Of a stretch of DNA of 22,402 bases, positions 1 to 7,189 are shown piece by piece. Position 1 is the first letter of the stretch. Every line of letters begins with the position of its first letter. The notes below the pieces were generated by a model, which saw nothing but the letters and a program-made list of their open reading frames with translations, had not been told where the DNA came from and searched no databases. A program made the translations under genes and the position numbers. Source of the DNA: Fidelibacterota bacterium (GTDB lineage Bacteria > Fidelibacterota > Marinisomatia > Marinisomatales > J089); the NCBI GenBank assembly GCA_003695105.1, contig RFIZ01000214.1, forward strand, positions 1-22,402, given 5' to 3'.

Positions 1-1
1 C

Positions 2-1063
2 GGAGCTCCGGCTGCTTCACCAGCGGCCAAGGAAAACGATTTCCTCCATTTTCTGCATACGACGGCCGGAAAAATCAGTCCCATCAGTATCAGTTATAAC
101 CAGGGGTTGAACCGCACCGGCGAAGGGGTGATCGGACGCGTGCCTAACGGATATAAGTTTGGCTGGCTGCCCGACCATGGATTGGAACATTCTCCCAATG
201 TGGGGATCAATACCGGGAATTGGGAATTCAGTCGGGATTTTTCGATACGTTCCGGACTTAAGCCCACGCCCCGCATCACCATCAACGTGAATTATACCCA
301 AAATACGTCAGCCAGTCTCAATGGAGCCGGTCTGGACAAGCGGACTCTGTCCCGGGATTACCTGGCATGGGGGAAGGTCCTGGACAAGGGGCGTCCGTTC
401 ACCGGCTGGAGCGTGCGGATAACCGGTTTGGAAAAACTGCCTATCATCAAAAAGGTGGTTCAAAACGCCACTCTGGAGCATGCCTATTCCGGAAAACAGA
501 CCATGGCCTGGAAAATTGAAAACCAAAAGGTGGGTCGGATGGACTTCTTTCAACCGGATCCTTTCATCAGTCAAAACCAGGACTACCTGACGAATTCCAC
601 CATTGACCAGAGTTTTTCTCCCTTATTGGGACTGTCCATGACTCTGGCAAAAGATATTTCGGTTACCGTGCGGCGGAATCAGTCCACGTCTGTGGAGCAA
701 CGGGATCAGGGACTGTCCATGCGAAAAGAGAACTCCTGGACGGCTTCCAGCAGTTACAATCACCGGGGCGGGTTCACCATCCCCCTGCCGTTCATGAAGG
801 ATTTCCGCATCCAGAATAACATGAGTTTTACCTTAAATTACGATTCCAATAAAAGTGAAACCTTCGGATCCAAGGAAGAAAACAAGTTTACCCGGTTGAC
901 ACTGAACACCATGTGGAAGGTGGGATTGCGCATCCAGTATTCTTTTACTTCCAAGGTAACCGGGGGAATGAATTATGAATACCGTGAAACCGAAACCAAT
1001 GCCACCGGGAAAAAAATCGACCGGGACTTTGGTTTCGATCTGAACCTGGCCATCAGCGGATGA
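2..1063 (+). CDS. sprA: T9SS outer-membrane translocon SprA, C-terminal fragment
   Basis: The reading frame is open from base 2 with no start, so only the last 353 residues of a much larger protein are present. SprA (Sov in Porphyromonas) is a giant outer-membrane barrel, usually above 2000 residues, that moves folded cargo across the outer membrane in type IX secretion. The fragment shows the family's C-terminal features: alternating beta-strand sequence, a 'FSPLLGLSMTLAKDISVTVR' segment near residue 204, a 'FTIPLPF' segment, and a final strand 'DRDFGFDLNLAISG' at the C terminus. An in-frame TTG at 107 is internal and not a true start. The stop overlaps the next gene's ATG by four bases (ATGA), implying co-translation. 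Identification rests on remembered family features; the catalytic-scale N-terminal part lies outside the window. Confidence 0.85.
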   Translation, partial: GAPAASPAAKENDFLHFLHTTAGKISPISISYNQGLNRTGEGVIGRVPNGYKFGWLPDHGLEHSPNVGINTGNWEFSRDFSIRSGLKPTPRITINVNYTQNTSASLNGAGLDKRTLSRDYLAWGKVLDKGRPFTGWSVRITGLEKLPIIKKVVQNATLEHAYSGKQTMAWKIENQKVGRMDFFQPDPFISQNQDYLTNSTIDQSFSPLLGLSMTLAKDISVTVRRNQSTSVEQRDQGLSMRKENSWTASSSYNHRGGFTIPLPFMKDFRIQNNMSFTLNYDSNKSETFGSKEENKFTRLTLNTMWKVGLRIQYSFTSKVTGGMNYEYRETETNATGKKIDRDFGFDLNLAISG

Positions 1064-1986
1064 TCTCCCGGCACACGTTCCTGCTCCTGACACTGATTAC
1101 GGGCTTGAACGGCTGTGAAGGAGGCTCCTTCCGGTTTGATCAGGGGCGCGCGTTCCACTATCTGGAAAAACAGTGTGATTTCGGGCCCCGCAATCCGGGA
1201 TCGGCCGGCTATTACGATTGCCGGGACTGGCTCAAAACGGAGCTGGAGCAAACGGCCGATACCGTCTTCTTTCAACCATTCACTCAAAGTGACCCCCGCA
1301 ACGGTGATGTCTATGCATTGTCCAATATTCTGGCCGTATACGGTCGGGAAAAACCGCCGGGAATTTTACTGGCGGCTCACTGGGACACCCGGCCTTGGGC
1401 CGATGAAGATCCGGATCCCTTTTACCAGGAGGAACCGATTCTGGGGGCCAATGACGGCGCCAGCGGTGTAGCCGTGTTACTGGAAATGGCTCAGCACCTG
1501 CAAGCCATGGACCTCCCTTTTCAGGTCCTCGTGGTGTTACTGGACGGAGAGGATCTGGGACAGCCGGGACTGCCCCAAAGCTACGCCAAGGGATCCGAGT
1601 TTCTGGCCCAGAATCCTCCGCTGCCGTTGCCGGAAGAGGGCATCGTGCTGGATATGGTGGGTGATAAACAGTTGACTCTCTTCATCGAACGGAATTCCTA
1701 TCGGCAAAATCCGGAGCTGGTAAACGACCTGTGGGGACTGGCCCGGGAGATGAAACTACCGGCTTTCCGGGATCGGGTGGCGTTGACGATCTATGATGAC
1801 CATATCCCCTTGTTTCGGTACGGCGGGGTCCGGGCGGTGGACCTGATCGATTTCGATTATCCGGATCAGGCGACCAACTATTGGCATACCCATTGGGATA
1901 CCCCGGAACAATGTTCGCCCGCCAGTCTGGGGCAGGTGGGTCGGCTGCTGGAAAATTTCCTGGTTCGCCGGGGAAGGAAGGATTGA
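1060..1986 (+). CDS. Lipoprotein glutaminyl-peptide cyclotransferase (glutaminyl cyclase, M28 fold)
   Basis: This 308-residue protein is a bacterial glutaminyl cyclase, which converts N-terminal Gln of exported proteins to pyroglutamate. Visible family motifs are 'AHWDTRPWADED' (H107, D109), 'GANDGASGVAVLLE' (D132), 'DGED' (162-165), 'GIVLDMVGD' and 'NYWHTHWDTPEQC' (H276). D132, the acidic pair E164/D165 and H276 sit where the family places its zinc ligands and proton shuttle. The tryptophan in HWDTRPW and the WHT motif separate cyclases from ordinary M28 aminopeptidases. The N terminus is a lipoprotein signal ending L-N-G-C, with Cys at residue 19, so it is probably membrane-anchored and acts in the periplasm. 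Start ATG overlaps the sprA stop and has no Shine-Dalgarno, indicating translational coupling. The location directly after the translocon gene fits a role in maturing secreted proteins. Confidence 0.9.
   Translation: MISRHTFLLLTLITGLNGCEGGSFRFDQGRAFHYLEKQCDFGPRNPGSAGYYDCRDWLKTELEQTADTVFFQPFTQSDPRNGDVYALSNILAVYGREKPPGILLAAHWDTRPWADEDPDPFYQEEPILGANDGASGVAVLLEMAQHLQAMDLPFQVLVVLLDGEDLGQPGLPQSYAKGSEFLAQNPPLPLPEEGIVLDMVGDKQLTLFIERNSYRQNPELVNDLWGLAREMKLPAFRDRVALTIYDDHIPLFRYGGVRAVDLIDFDYPDQATNYWHTHWDTPEQCSPASLGQVGRLLENFLVRRGRKD
1978..1982 (+). promoter_or_regulatory. Shine-Dalgarno site supporting TTG start at 1988
   Basis: The purine run AAGGAAGGA at 1974-1982 lies inside the end of the glutaminyl cyclase gene and leaves a 5-base spacer to TTG 1988. 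It is the main argument for that start over ATG 2018, which has only pyrimidines upstream. Confidence 0.5.
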
Positions 1987-1987
1987 A

Positions 1988-2827
1988 TTGCGTTTGAGCC
2001 CTCCCTATTTTCCCCCCATGCGTTCCGTGGCGATCCTTCTGGCTGGCTTGATTCTCTGGGGCTGTCCCGCCCCTCAGGTGTCCACTCCCGCTGGTGACCC
2101 GGTGGAAGAGATTGAATTCTCCTATCTGCAGGATACGAACCAACTCTATTTCGCCGTGGCCCTGCAACCCGATTATTTTCCGTCCCGGTTAGACAGTGTT
2201 TTGATCCGATGGACGGGAACCGATTCCCTGCGGACACCCGACGTGATCGCCCTGAACGATTCGGGTCTGACCGGCGATATCCTTCCCGGCGATAACCGGT
2301 ACAGCCGAAAAGTAAGCAATTCCACTCCCTATCTGGCCAATGTGATTTCTTCCACCGACACCGGCCGGGTCTATTTTCAGCTTCGGCTGGTGTTTCGCAC
2401 CGCTACGGACCAGCGGAATGAATCCCGTTATCTGGGAAATTTACGACCCGTGATTCTTCGGGTGACCGGGCCGGACACGGCTGTGCGTCCCTCTTCCGGT
2501 TTTGATTTGTATTTGATCACCTGTCAGGTTCACGACGCCAACGGACTGGATGATATCCGCTGGGTGGGATTCCGTTCTTACCATACCGGATTGGACTCCT
2601 TCATGAACGGCGGCAATCCCATCTATCTCTATGATGACGGGGGAAGTCAGGTGTTATACGAGCCCAATATCACCAGCGGGGACTCGGTGGCGCGGGATGG
2701 GATCTATTCCTTTCAGGTGGCGCTGGGGACGGCGGCTACCACCGGTACGTACCACTGGATATTCGAAGCAGTCGATCTGGGCGGAGAAAAGAGCCGACCG
2801 GTCACCAAACAGGTGGTAATCCAGTGA
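1988..2827 (+). CDS. Lipoprotein with Ig-like domains, function unknown
   Basis: The start is uncertain. TTG at 1988 has an AAGGA at 1978-1982, five bases upstream. ATG at 2018 gives a cleaner signal peptide (MRSVAILLAGLILWGC) but no ribosome site. From the TTG the protein has 279 residues, with the lipidation Cys at 26. The mature part is beta-rich and has two similar motifs of a type often seen in secreted Ig-like repeats: 'LNDSGLTGDILPGDNRYS' and 'LYDDGG' followed by 'SVARDGIYSFQV'. Between them is 'RPVILRVTGPDTAVR', a likely domain boundary. I do not recognise a catalytic motif. It lies between the glutaminyl cyclase and a T9SS cargo, and its stop overlaps the next start (GTGA), so it is likely co-expressed with the secretion genes. 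A structural or accessory envelope role is a guess. Confidence 0.8.
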   Translation: MRLSPPYFPPMRSVAILLAGLILWGCPAPQVSTPAGDPVEEIEFSYLQDTNQLYFAVALQPDYFPSRLDSVLIRWTGTDSLRTPDVIALNDSGLTGDILPGDNRYSRKVSNSTPYLANVISSTDTGRVYFQLRLVFRTATDQRNESRYLGNLRPVILRVTGPDTAVRPSSGFDLYLITCQVHDANGLDDIRWVGFRSYHTGLDSFMNGGNPIYLYDDGGSQVLYEPNITSGDSVARDGIYSFQVALGTAATTGTYHWIFEAVDLGGEKSRPVTKQVVIQ

Positions 2828-4431
2828 AGCGTAGTTCCGTGCTTTTGCTGGCGTTGGTCTCCGGTCTGTGGAGTCAGACGGTATTGCCGGAACGCTGGTC
2901 TATCCGTCCCGAACCGGTGCGGTTGAAGCGAACGCCGGGGCTCACCAGCAACATCATATCCGAAATCCGGTTGCAGGGAGATTCCCTGGTCTGGTTCGGT
3001 ACCAGCCGGGGGTTGGCCCTTATGCGGGATTCGCTCACCATAGCCATGCTGGATACCCTTCAGCTCACCACGGGAGCTCAGGACGTGGTGACGGATGGGA
3101 TTTCCGCCATTGCCGTCTCCGGACAGGCGGTGCTGGTGGCCACCGCCACGCGGGATGTAGATGTGGCTGTAGGGGGCGGATTGTATTATACAACCCGGGG
3201 CCAGGATTCCATCCCTACCTGGACCTACTACGCTCAACCCGTGGATCAGCCGGCCGATTCGCTGGCTCCCTTTGCCAACAAATATTTTCGTGCCCTTCCG
3301 GTAACAACGGACCATACCAACGTCACCTACGATGCCTCCATCGGAGGAGGATACCTCTGGATTGCCAGTTGGGGCGGCGGCTTGCGCCGCTTCGATCTCA
3401 CCAGCGGACAAAATTTTGACCGGGTCCCGTTACCGCCGGATGATCTGGATACCCTGAATACCTGCGACCCCGCTTCCTTCACCCTGAACAATTCCGGACA
3501 GGATGTACTCAACAATTTTTATCTCAACCCGCGGGATCCAGGAGACGGCGGCAATCACAATCATAAAGCCTTTTCTGTCCTGGCCTATGGAGACACGGTG
3601 TGGGTGGGGACGGCGAATGGGATCAACCGCGGAATTTTGGGGCCCAACGGGTGCATTGACTGGCAACATTATCGTTACCCCCAAGACGGACTGTCCGGCA
3701 ACTGGGTGGTAAGTATTGCCCGTCAGCAATGGAACGGAGAGCGGATCATCTGGGCCGTCACCCTGAATGCCGATTCCCCCGGCGAACAACGGGGATTGAG
3801 TTATACCCGTGATGACGGGGAAACGTGGCACATGACTCTCCTGGGTGAACGAGCCTACAATGTGGTGGCAGTGGATTCCATTATCCTGGCTGCCACGGAG
3901 AACGGTCTCTGGCGTTCCGATGACGGAGAAAACTGGGCCTTGTACCAGCCGGCGCATCAGCTTCAAACCCTCCAGGCGGAGGAAATCCTTTCCAATACGG
4001 TCTTCAGCGCCGCACCGGATACCCGTGCATATTACCCCCAGCCGGTGCTCTGGCTGGGGACTCCGGACGGAATTGCCCGTTCCCGCAATTTCCAGGGACA
4101 GAGTTGGACCATCTTTCGGGCGGAATTCGACCCGGCTCAGGTCTACGCCTACCCCAATCCGTTTTCCCCCCTGTCGCACAATCAGTTGAATGGTGACGGG
4201 TACGTCCGGATTCATACGGATGTAAAAAAGAGCTATGTCATCGACTGGGAGGTATACAATTTTGCGTTGGAAAAGGTCTACCAGGCCTCCTATGACCGGC
4301 GAACGGCTACCGGTGCCTTGAAGTGGGACGGACGGGATTCACGGGGCCGGTTGGTTGCCAACGGGGTGTATTTCATCCGGCTAAAATATGATACCAAGAC
4401 GGAATGGCTGAAACTCATTGTGGTGAAATGA
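2824..4431 (+). CDS. Secreted beta-propeller protein with T9SS sorting domain
   Basis: Starts at a GTG overlapping the preceding TGA by four bases. The 535-residue protein has a signal peptide ending L-W-S, with Q18 as the likely first mature residue. Residues about 35-430 form a beta propeller of the two-component-regulator or sialidase-like kind. Blade motifs recur: 'VWFGTSRGLALMRD', 'LWIASWGGGLRRFD', 'VWVGTANGINRG', 'LSYTRDDGETWHM', 'LAATENGLWRSDDGENW' and 'LWLGTPDGIARSRN'. Residues about 440-535 are a FlgD-like T9SS C-terminal domain, with 'VYAYPNPFSP', 'GALKWDGRDSRGRLVANGVY' and a final 'EWLKLIVVK'. It is therefore probably secreted by T9SS and held at or released from the cell surface. 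No histidine-kinase or regulator domain is present, so it is not a signalling kinase. Being encoded between sprA and porV-like genes hints at a dedicated substrate or accessory of the machine, but its ligand is unknown. Confidence 0.88.
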   Translation: MKRSSVLLLALVSGLWSQTVLPERWSIRPEPVRLKRTPGLTSNIISEIRLQGDSLVWFGTSRGLALMRDSLTIAMLDTLQLTTGAQDVVTDGISAIAVSGQAVLVATATRDVDVAVGGGLYYTTRGQDSIPTWTYYAQPVDQPADSLAPFANKYFRALPVTTDHTNVTYDASIGGGYLWIASWGGGLRRFDLTSGQNFDRVPLPPDDLDTLNTCDPASFTLNNSGQDVLNNFYLNPRDPGDGGNHNHKAFSVLAYGDTVWVGTANGINRGILGPNGCIDWQHYRYPQDGLSGNWVVSIARQQWNGERIIWAVTLNADSPGEQRGLSYTRDDGETWHMTLLGERAYNVVAVDSIILAATENGLWRSDDGENWALYQPAHQLQTLQAEEILSNTVFSAAPDTRAYYPQPVLWLGTPDGIARSRNFQGQSWTIFRAEFDPAQVYAYPNPFSPLSHNQLNGDGYVRIHTDVKKSYVIDWEVYNFALEKVYQASYDRRTATGALKWDGRDSRGRLVANGVYFIRLKYDTKTEWLKLIVVK

Positions 4432-5366
4432 AGCGCATCCTTCTTCTCATAGTCCTGGTGTGCCTGGGTGCGGGAGATTTCCTGCAGGGCGCGGATTATG
4501 CCGGTCGCCCCGGGAGCTTTTTACGGGTGGGGGTCACGGCCCGGTCGATCGCCATGGGCAGTGCCTTTACGGCCGTGCAGGACTATGGCTTTGTGGCGTA
4601 CCACAATCCGGCCGGAATCGCTTTGTTGGAAAACCGACAATTTGCCTTCACGTACCAGGGATTGAGTCTGGACCGGAAATTCAATGCATCCAGTCTGGCC
4701 ATGCGACTGCCACCTACCGGTGGGGTGGGATTGGCCTGGATCGGCACCGGAGTGACGAACATTGACGGGAGGACGACCTCCGGGGAACATACCGAATCCC
4801 TGGAGACGGGAGAAGATGCTTTCCTGTTCAGTTTTGCTCAGCGGATCCAGTCCTGGCTGGCCGTGGGAATCAATGTGAAAATCCTGTTACAGTCTCTCCC
4901 GGTGAATGCCGATAACCTGTCCGGTAAGGGAACCGGCGTAGACCTGGGCATCATCCTGTACCCCGATTCTCCCTGGAAAGTGGCACTCATGATTCAGGAT
5001 TTGAATTCCGCCTACCAGTGGAACACGGGGCAGATTTTCGAACAGGGGAGGGTGTACAAGGAATCGTTTCCCACCATCTATCGCCTGGGAACCACCTATC
5101 GATTGCAGGACTTTTTCCTCTCCGGTGATGTGGGATACATCACCGACCACCAATATACCCTCGGTCTGTCGTTCCGGGCCGGGGCGGAATACCGTTACCG
5201 GGACCACTATTTCCTCCGGGCCGGATTTGGCAACAATCGGGTAGCTCTCGGATTGGGATTGCAGTATTCCCTGGTGCAGGAGCAGGATTCCCATCTGGAT
5301 TATGCTTTTGTAATGGAACTGCCAACGGGATTCGCCCATGTCCTCACCTATGCCATTTCGTTCTAA
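4428..5366 (+). CDS. PorV-like outer-membrane beta-barrel protein
   Basis: PorV/PorQ-family barrel of 312 residues. ATG 4428 is preferred because it overlaps the previous stop as ATGA and opens a good signal peptide (MKRILLLIVLVCLGAG); an in-frame ATG at 4404 would add eight hydrophilic residues. The family signature is at residues 35-63: 'VTARSIAMGSAFTAVQDYG' followed by 'YHNPAGI'. The rest is alternating amphipathic strands ending in 'HVLTYAISF', with the aromatic C-terminal residue typical of outer-membrane barrels. In known T9SS, PorV (LptO) binds the SprA channel, accepts cargo by its C-terminal domain and passes it to the PorU attachment complex. Linkage to sprA supports that role here. 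Whether it is the true PorV or a paralogue cannot be settled by reading. Confidence 0.83.
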   Translation: MKRILLLIVLVCLGAGDFLQGADYAGRPGSFLRVGVTARSIAMGSAFTAVQDYGFVAYHNPAGIALLENRQFAFTYQGLSLDRKFNASSLAMRLPPTGGVGLAWIGTGVTNIDGRTTSGEHTESLETGEDAFLFSFAQRIQSWLAVGINVKILLQSLPVNADNLSGKGTGVDLGIILYPDSPWKVALMIQDLNSAYQWNTGQIFEQGRVYKESFPTIYRLGTTYRLQDFFLSGDVGYITDHQYTLGLSFRAGAEYRYRDHYFLRAGFGNNRVALGLGLQYSLVQEQDSHLDYAFVMELPTGFAHVLTYAISF

Positions 5367-6222
5367 ACTGCTTCTGACGGTCTTGTGCGGGTCCGTTGCT
5401 CTGGCCGTCGGGCCCCAATTTCTGGCCGTTCCCACCTCAACGGAAGTCCTGGCCCTGGGGCGTACACCGGTGGCCGGTGAATCCGGTGAAACCAACCCGG
5501 CGTTGATTCCCGGGGATGGACAGGCTCCTACGGTACTCCTGTCCAGTGGCACCTGGCTCGCCGGAGTCCGCACCTCCCGTCTGGCTCTGGGTTTTTCGCG
5601 GACCCCAACGGCCTGGCTCACTCAGATTCGAACCGTTTCTTTGGATCGTTTGGAACTCCGCACGGAGCGTCCCACCGATCAACCCATTGCCCGCTATGGC
5701 GCCTATGGGCTGGAAGTCAGGGAAACCTGGTCCCGCCGGACGGGGCCCTGGTCCTGGGGCGCTACCCTCTCGGCCATCTGGATGCAATTGTATGAGGCTT
5801 CCTCCACCGGAGCCGCCCTGGATCTGGGGATTACCCACGACTTCAGTTCCAACCTGACCTGGGGACTCTCCCTGTTGCATGTGGGAAGGGCGGCCCCACT
5901 GGGTCGGTCGGAGCTGGCCCTGCCAACGGAAGGGTTGGTAGGATTGGGTTATCGCTGGCCGTCTCAGTCGATCCAGAACCGGGTGCTGGTGGGGCTGGGA
6001 TGGATCTCCCAACCGGGGCAATTGACGGTCTCGCTGGGGAACGATTTGCACTGGAAGGCGCTGCACCTGTACCTGGGATCCCAGGCCAGTCCGGAGGTGG
6101 CCTCCGTATCCGGTGGATTTCGATATGACACCGGGCGGTTTTCGCTTCGGTACGCTTTCCAGGTCGGTTCCCAGGGACTGGGCGTCCCTCAATACATAGA
6201 ACTGTCAACCCGCCTGCCCTGA
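5338..6222 (+). CDS. PorQ-like outer-membrane beta-barrel protein
   Basis: A 294-residue exported protein that overlaps the upstream barrel gene by 29 bases. ATG 5350 would cut this to 17 bases and gives an equally good signal peptide (MPFRSKLLLTVLCGS); neither start has a clear ribosome site. After the signal, 'STEVLALGRTPVAGESGETNPAL' is a degenerate version of the PorV/PorQ N-terminal hallmark (small residues, G, then NPA). It is followed by barrel-like alternating strands rich in G, W and L through 'QYIELSTRLP'. PorQ-type proteins are shorter T9SS attachment-complex partners, so PorQ is the closest fit, but divergence makes a generic PorV-paralogue call equally defensible. Its stop shares a base with the next start (TGATG), placing it firmly in the same operon. 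Confidence 0.7.
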   Translation: MSSPMPFRSKLLLTVLCGSVALAVGPQFLAVPTSTEVLALGRTPVAGESGETNPALIPGDGQAPTVLLSSGTWLAGVRTSRLALGFSRTPTAWLTQIRTVSLDRLELRTERPTDQPIARYGAYGLEVRETWSRRTGPWSWGATLSAIWMQLYEASSTGAALDLGITHDFSSNLTWGLSLLHVGRAAPLGRSELALPTEGLVGLGYRWPSQSIQNRVLVGLGWISQPGQLTVSLGNDLHWKALHLYLGSQASPEVASVSGGFRYDTGRFSLRYAFQVGSQGLGVPQYIELSTRLP

Positions 6223-7049
6223 TGCCCCCAAAGGACACCGGCTGGAAATGGGCGACTTTCATCCTGGGGTGTGCGGTCATTGTCCTGAGCATTCTGGTCC
6301 TCCGGAAAGAAAGGACACCGACTCCCCCGCTCCCGAAACCGGAATCAACGGAAGAACAGCCGGTTCCGGTCCGCCGCCCGCCGTCTCTGGGAGAGATTGC
6401 CATCATCATCGATGACTTCGGCTACCGGGACGACGCCGTATCCCAGGGTTTCCTGGAGTTGAAGGTGCCCCTCACTTTCGCTGTGATTCCGGGGCATCGT
6501 TACAGTCGTTCCTTCGCCGAAGCGGCCAATCGCAAGGGGTTTGAGGTCATCGCCCACATGCCCATGGAGACGCATGGGAAGGTCAGGGGAGAGGAAGACT
6601 ACCGTCTCCTGACATCCATGAGTGCGACAGCCATTCGCCAGCGATTGGAGAAAGTGATCCGGGAGTTGCCTTTTATTGCCGGTATGAACAATCATCAGGG
6701 GAGCAAGGCCACGGAAGACCGTCGGTTGATGCGGGAAGTGGCGGCCTTCCTGAAAGCGAAAGGCCTGTTTTTCATCGACAGCCGCACCACGGCGAAATCG
6801 GTGGTGGAAGACGTCATGCACCAGGAAGGAGTTCCCACCGGCCATCGATCGGTGTTTCTTGACAACGATGCCGACCCGGATCTGGTGCGGCACCAGGTGC
6901 GGGAACTGGCGCGCCTGGCTCAAAAGTATGGATTCGTAATCGGCATCGGCCATGCTCGTCCCAATACGCTACTGGTTCTTCAGGAAGAAATTCCCCGCCT
7001 GGAGCAAGAGGGGTATCGTTTCGTCTACGTGTCCCGGGGAGTGGGATAA
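6222..7049 (+). CDS. Membrane-anchored divergent polysaccharide deacetylase (YibQ-like)
   Basis: A 275-residue protein with one N-terminal transmembrane segment (residues about 9-26), a proline-rich linker (residues 29-55) and a divergent polysaccharide deacetylase domain from residue 58. Family motifs seen are 'AIIIDDFGYRDDAV' (D64, D65), 'VPLTFAVIPG', 'VIAHMPMET' (H112), 'GMNNHQGSKAT' (H158), 'FFIDSRTTAKSV' and 'GHRSVFLDND'. In this family an Asp and two His residues resemble the metal site of NodB-type deacetylases. No substrate has been firmly assigned, but a cell-wall or envelope glycan is usual speculation. The domain faces the periplasm. It closes the left operon (TGATG overlap with the previous gene, then a 140-base gap). 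Its pairing with T9SS genes could reflect processing of a surface glycan that anchors cargo, which is inference. Confidence 0.9.
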   Translation: MPPKDTGWKWATFILGCAVIVLSILVLRKERTPTPPLPKPESTEEQPVPVRRPPSLGEIAIIIDDFGYRDDAVSQGFLELKVPLTFAVIPGHRYSRSFAEAANRKGFEVIAHMPMETHGKVRGEEDYRLLTSMSATAIRQRLEKVIRELPFIAGMNNHQGSKATEDRRLMREVAAFLKAKGLFFIDSRTTAKSVVEDVMHQEGVPTGHRSVFLDNDADPDLVRHQVRELARLAQKYGFVIGIGHARPNTLLVLQEEIPRLEQEGYRFVYVSRGVG

Positions 7050-7189
7050 CCGACCGGCCGATTGTCAATGCGGCGTATTTGACCACGGTAGATTGGCCGG
7101 AATGTTTTAACTTCTCCGCAGTCAGGGGTCTTTACAGCAGACAGGACCACCCGGCGTCAGTTACCTTTCATTGATCGAAGGAATATTAT
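7050..7189 (+). other. Intergenic region between the T9SS operon and the nuclease gene
   Basis: These 140 bases separate two transcription units. A TTGACC at 7079-7084 could be a -35 element, but the region 17-18 bases further on (ATGTTT/TGTTTT) matches a -10 box poorly. A GGCCGG at 7095-7100 can pair with CCGGCC at 7054-7059 over a long loop; this is not a terminator. A promoter for the downstream gene is expected here but cannot be placed with confidence. Confidence 0.4.
7177..7182 (+). promoter_or_regulatory. Shine-Dalgarno site for the secreted nuclease gene
   Basis: GAAGGA followed by a 7-base A/T-rich spacer to ATG 7190. It fixes that start and contrasts with the operon-internal genes upstream, which mostly lack such a site. 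Confidence 0.75.

Noticed and set aside
107..109. TTG as the start of the first gene
   Set aside because: The frame is open back to base 2 and the upstream residues continue the SprA-like barrel pattern, so the gene is truncated by the window edge.
4404..4406. ATG as the start of the PorV-like gene
   Set aside because: It adds MAETHCGE before a normal signal peptide and lies deeper in the upstream gene; ATG 4428 gives the usual ATGA overlap.
2824..4431. Hybrid two-component sensor, because of the regulator-propeller-like blades
   Set aside because: There is no transmembrane Y_Y_Y linker, kinase or receiver domain; the C terminus is a T9SS sorting domain.
7079..7107. Sigma-70-like promoter with TTGACC -35 box
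   Set aside because: The spacing-correct -10 region is a poor match and no Bacteroidetes-type TAnnTTTG box is present, so only the intergenic region is reported.
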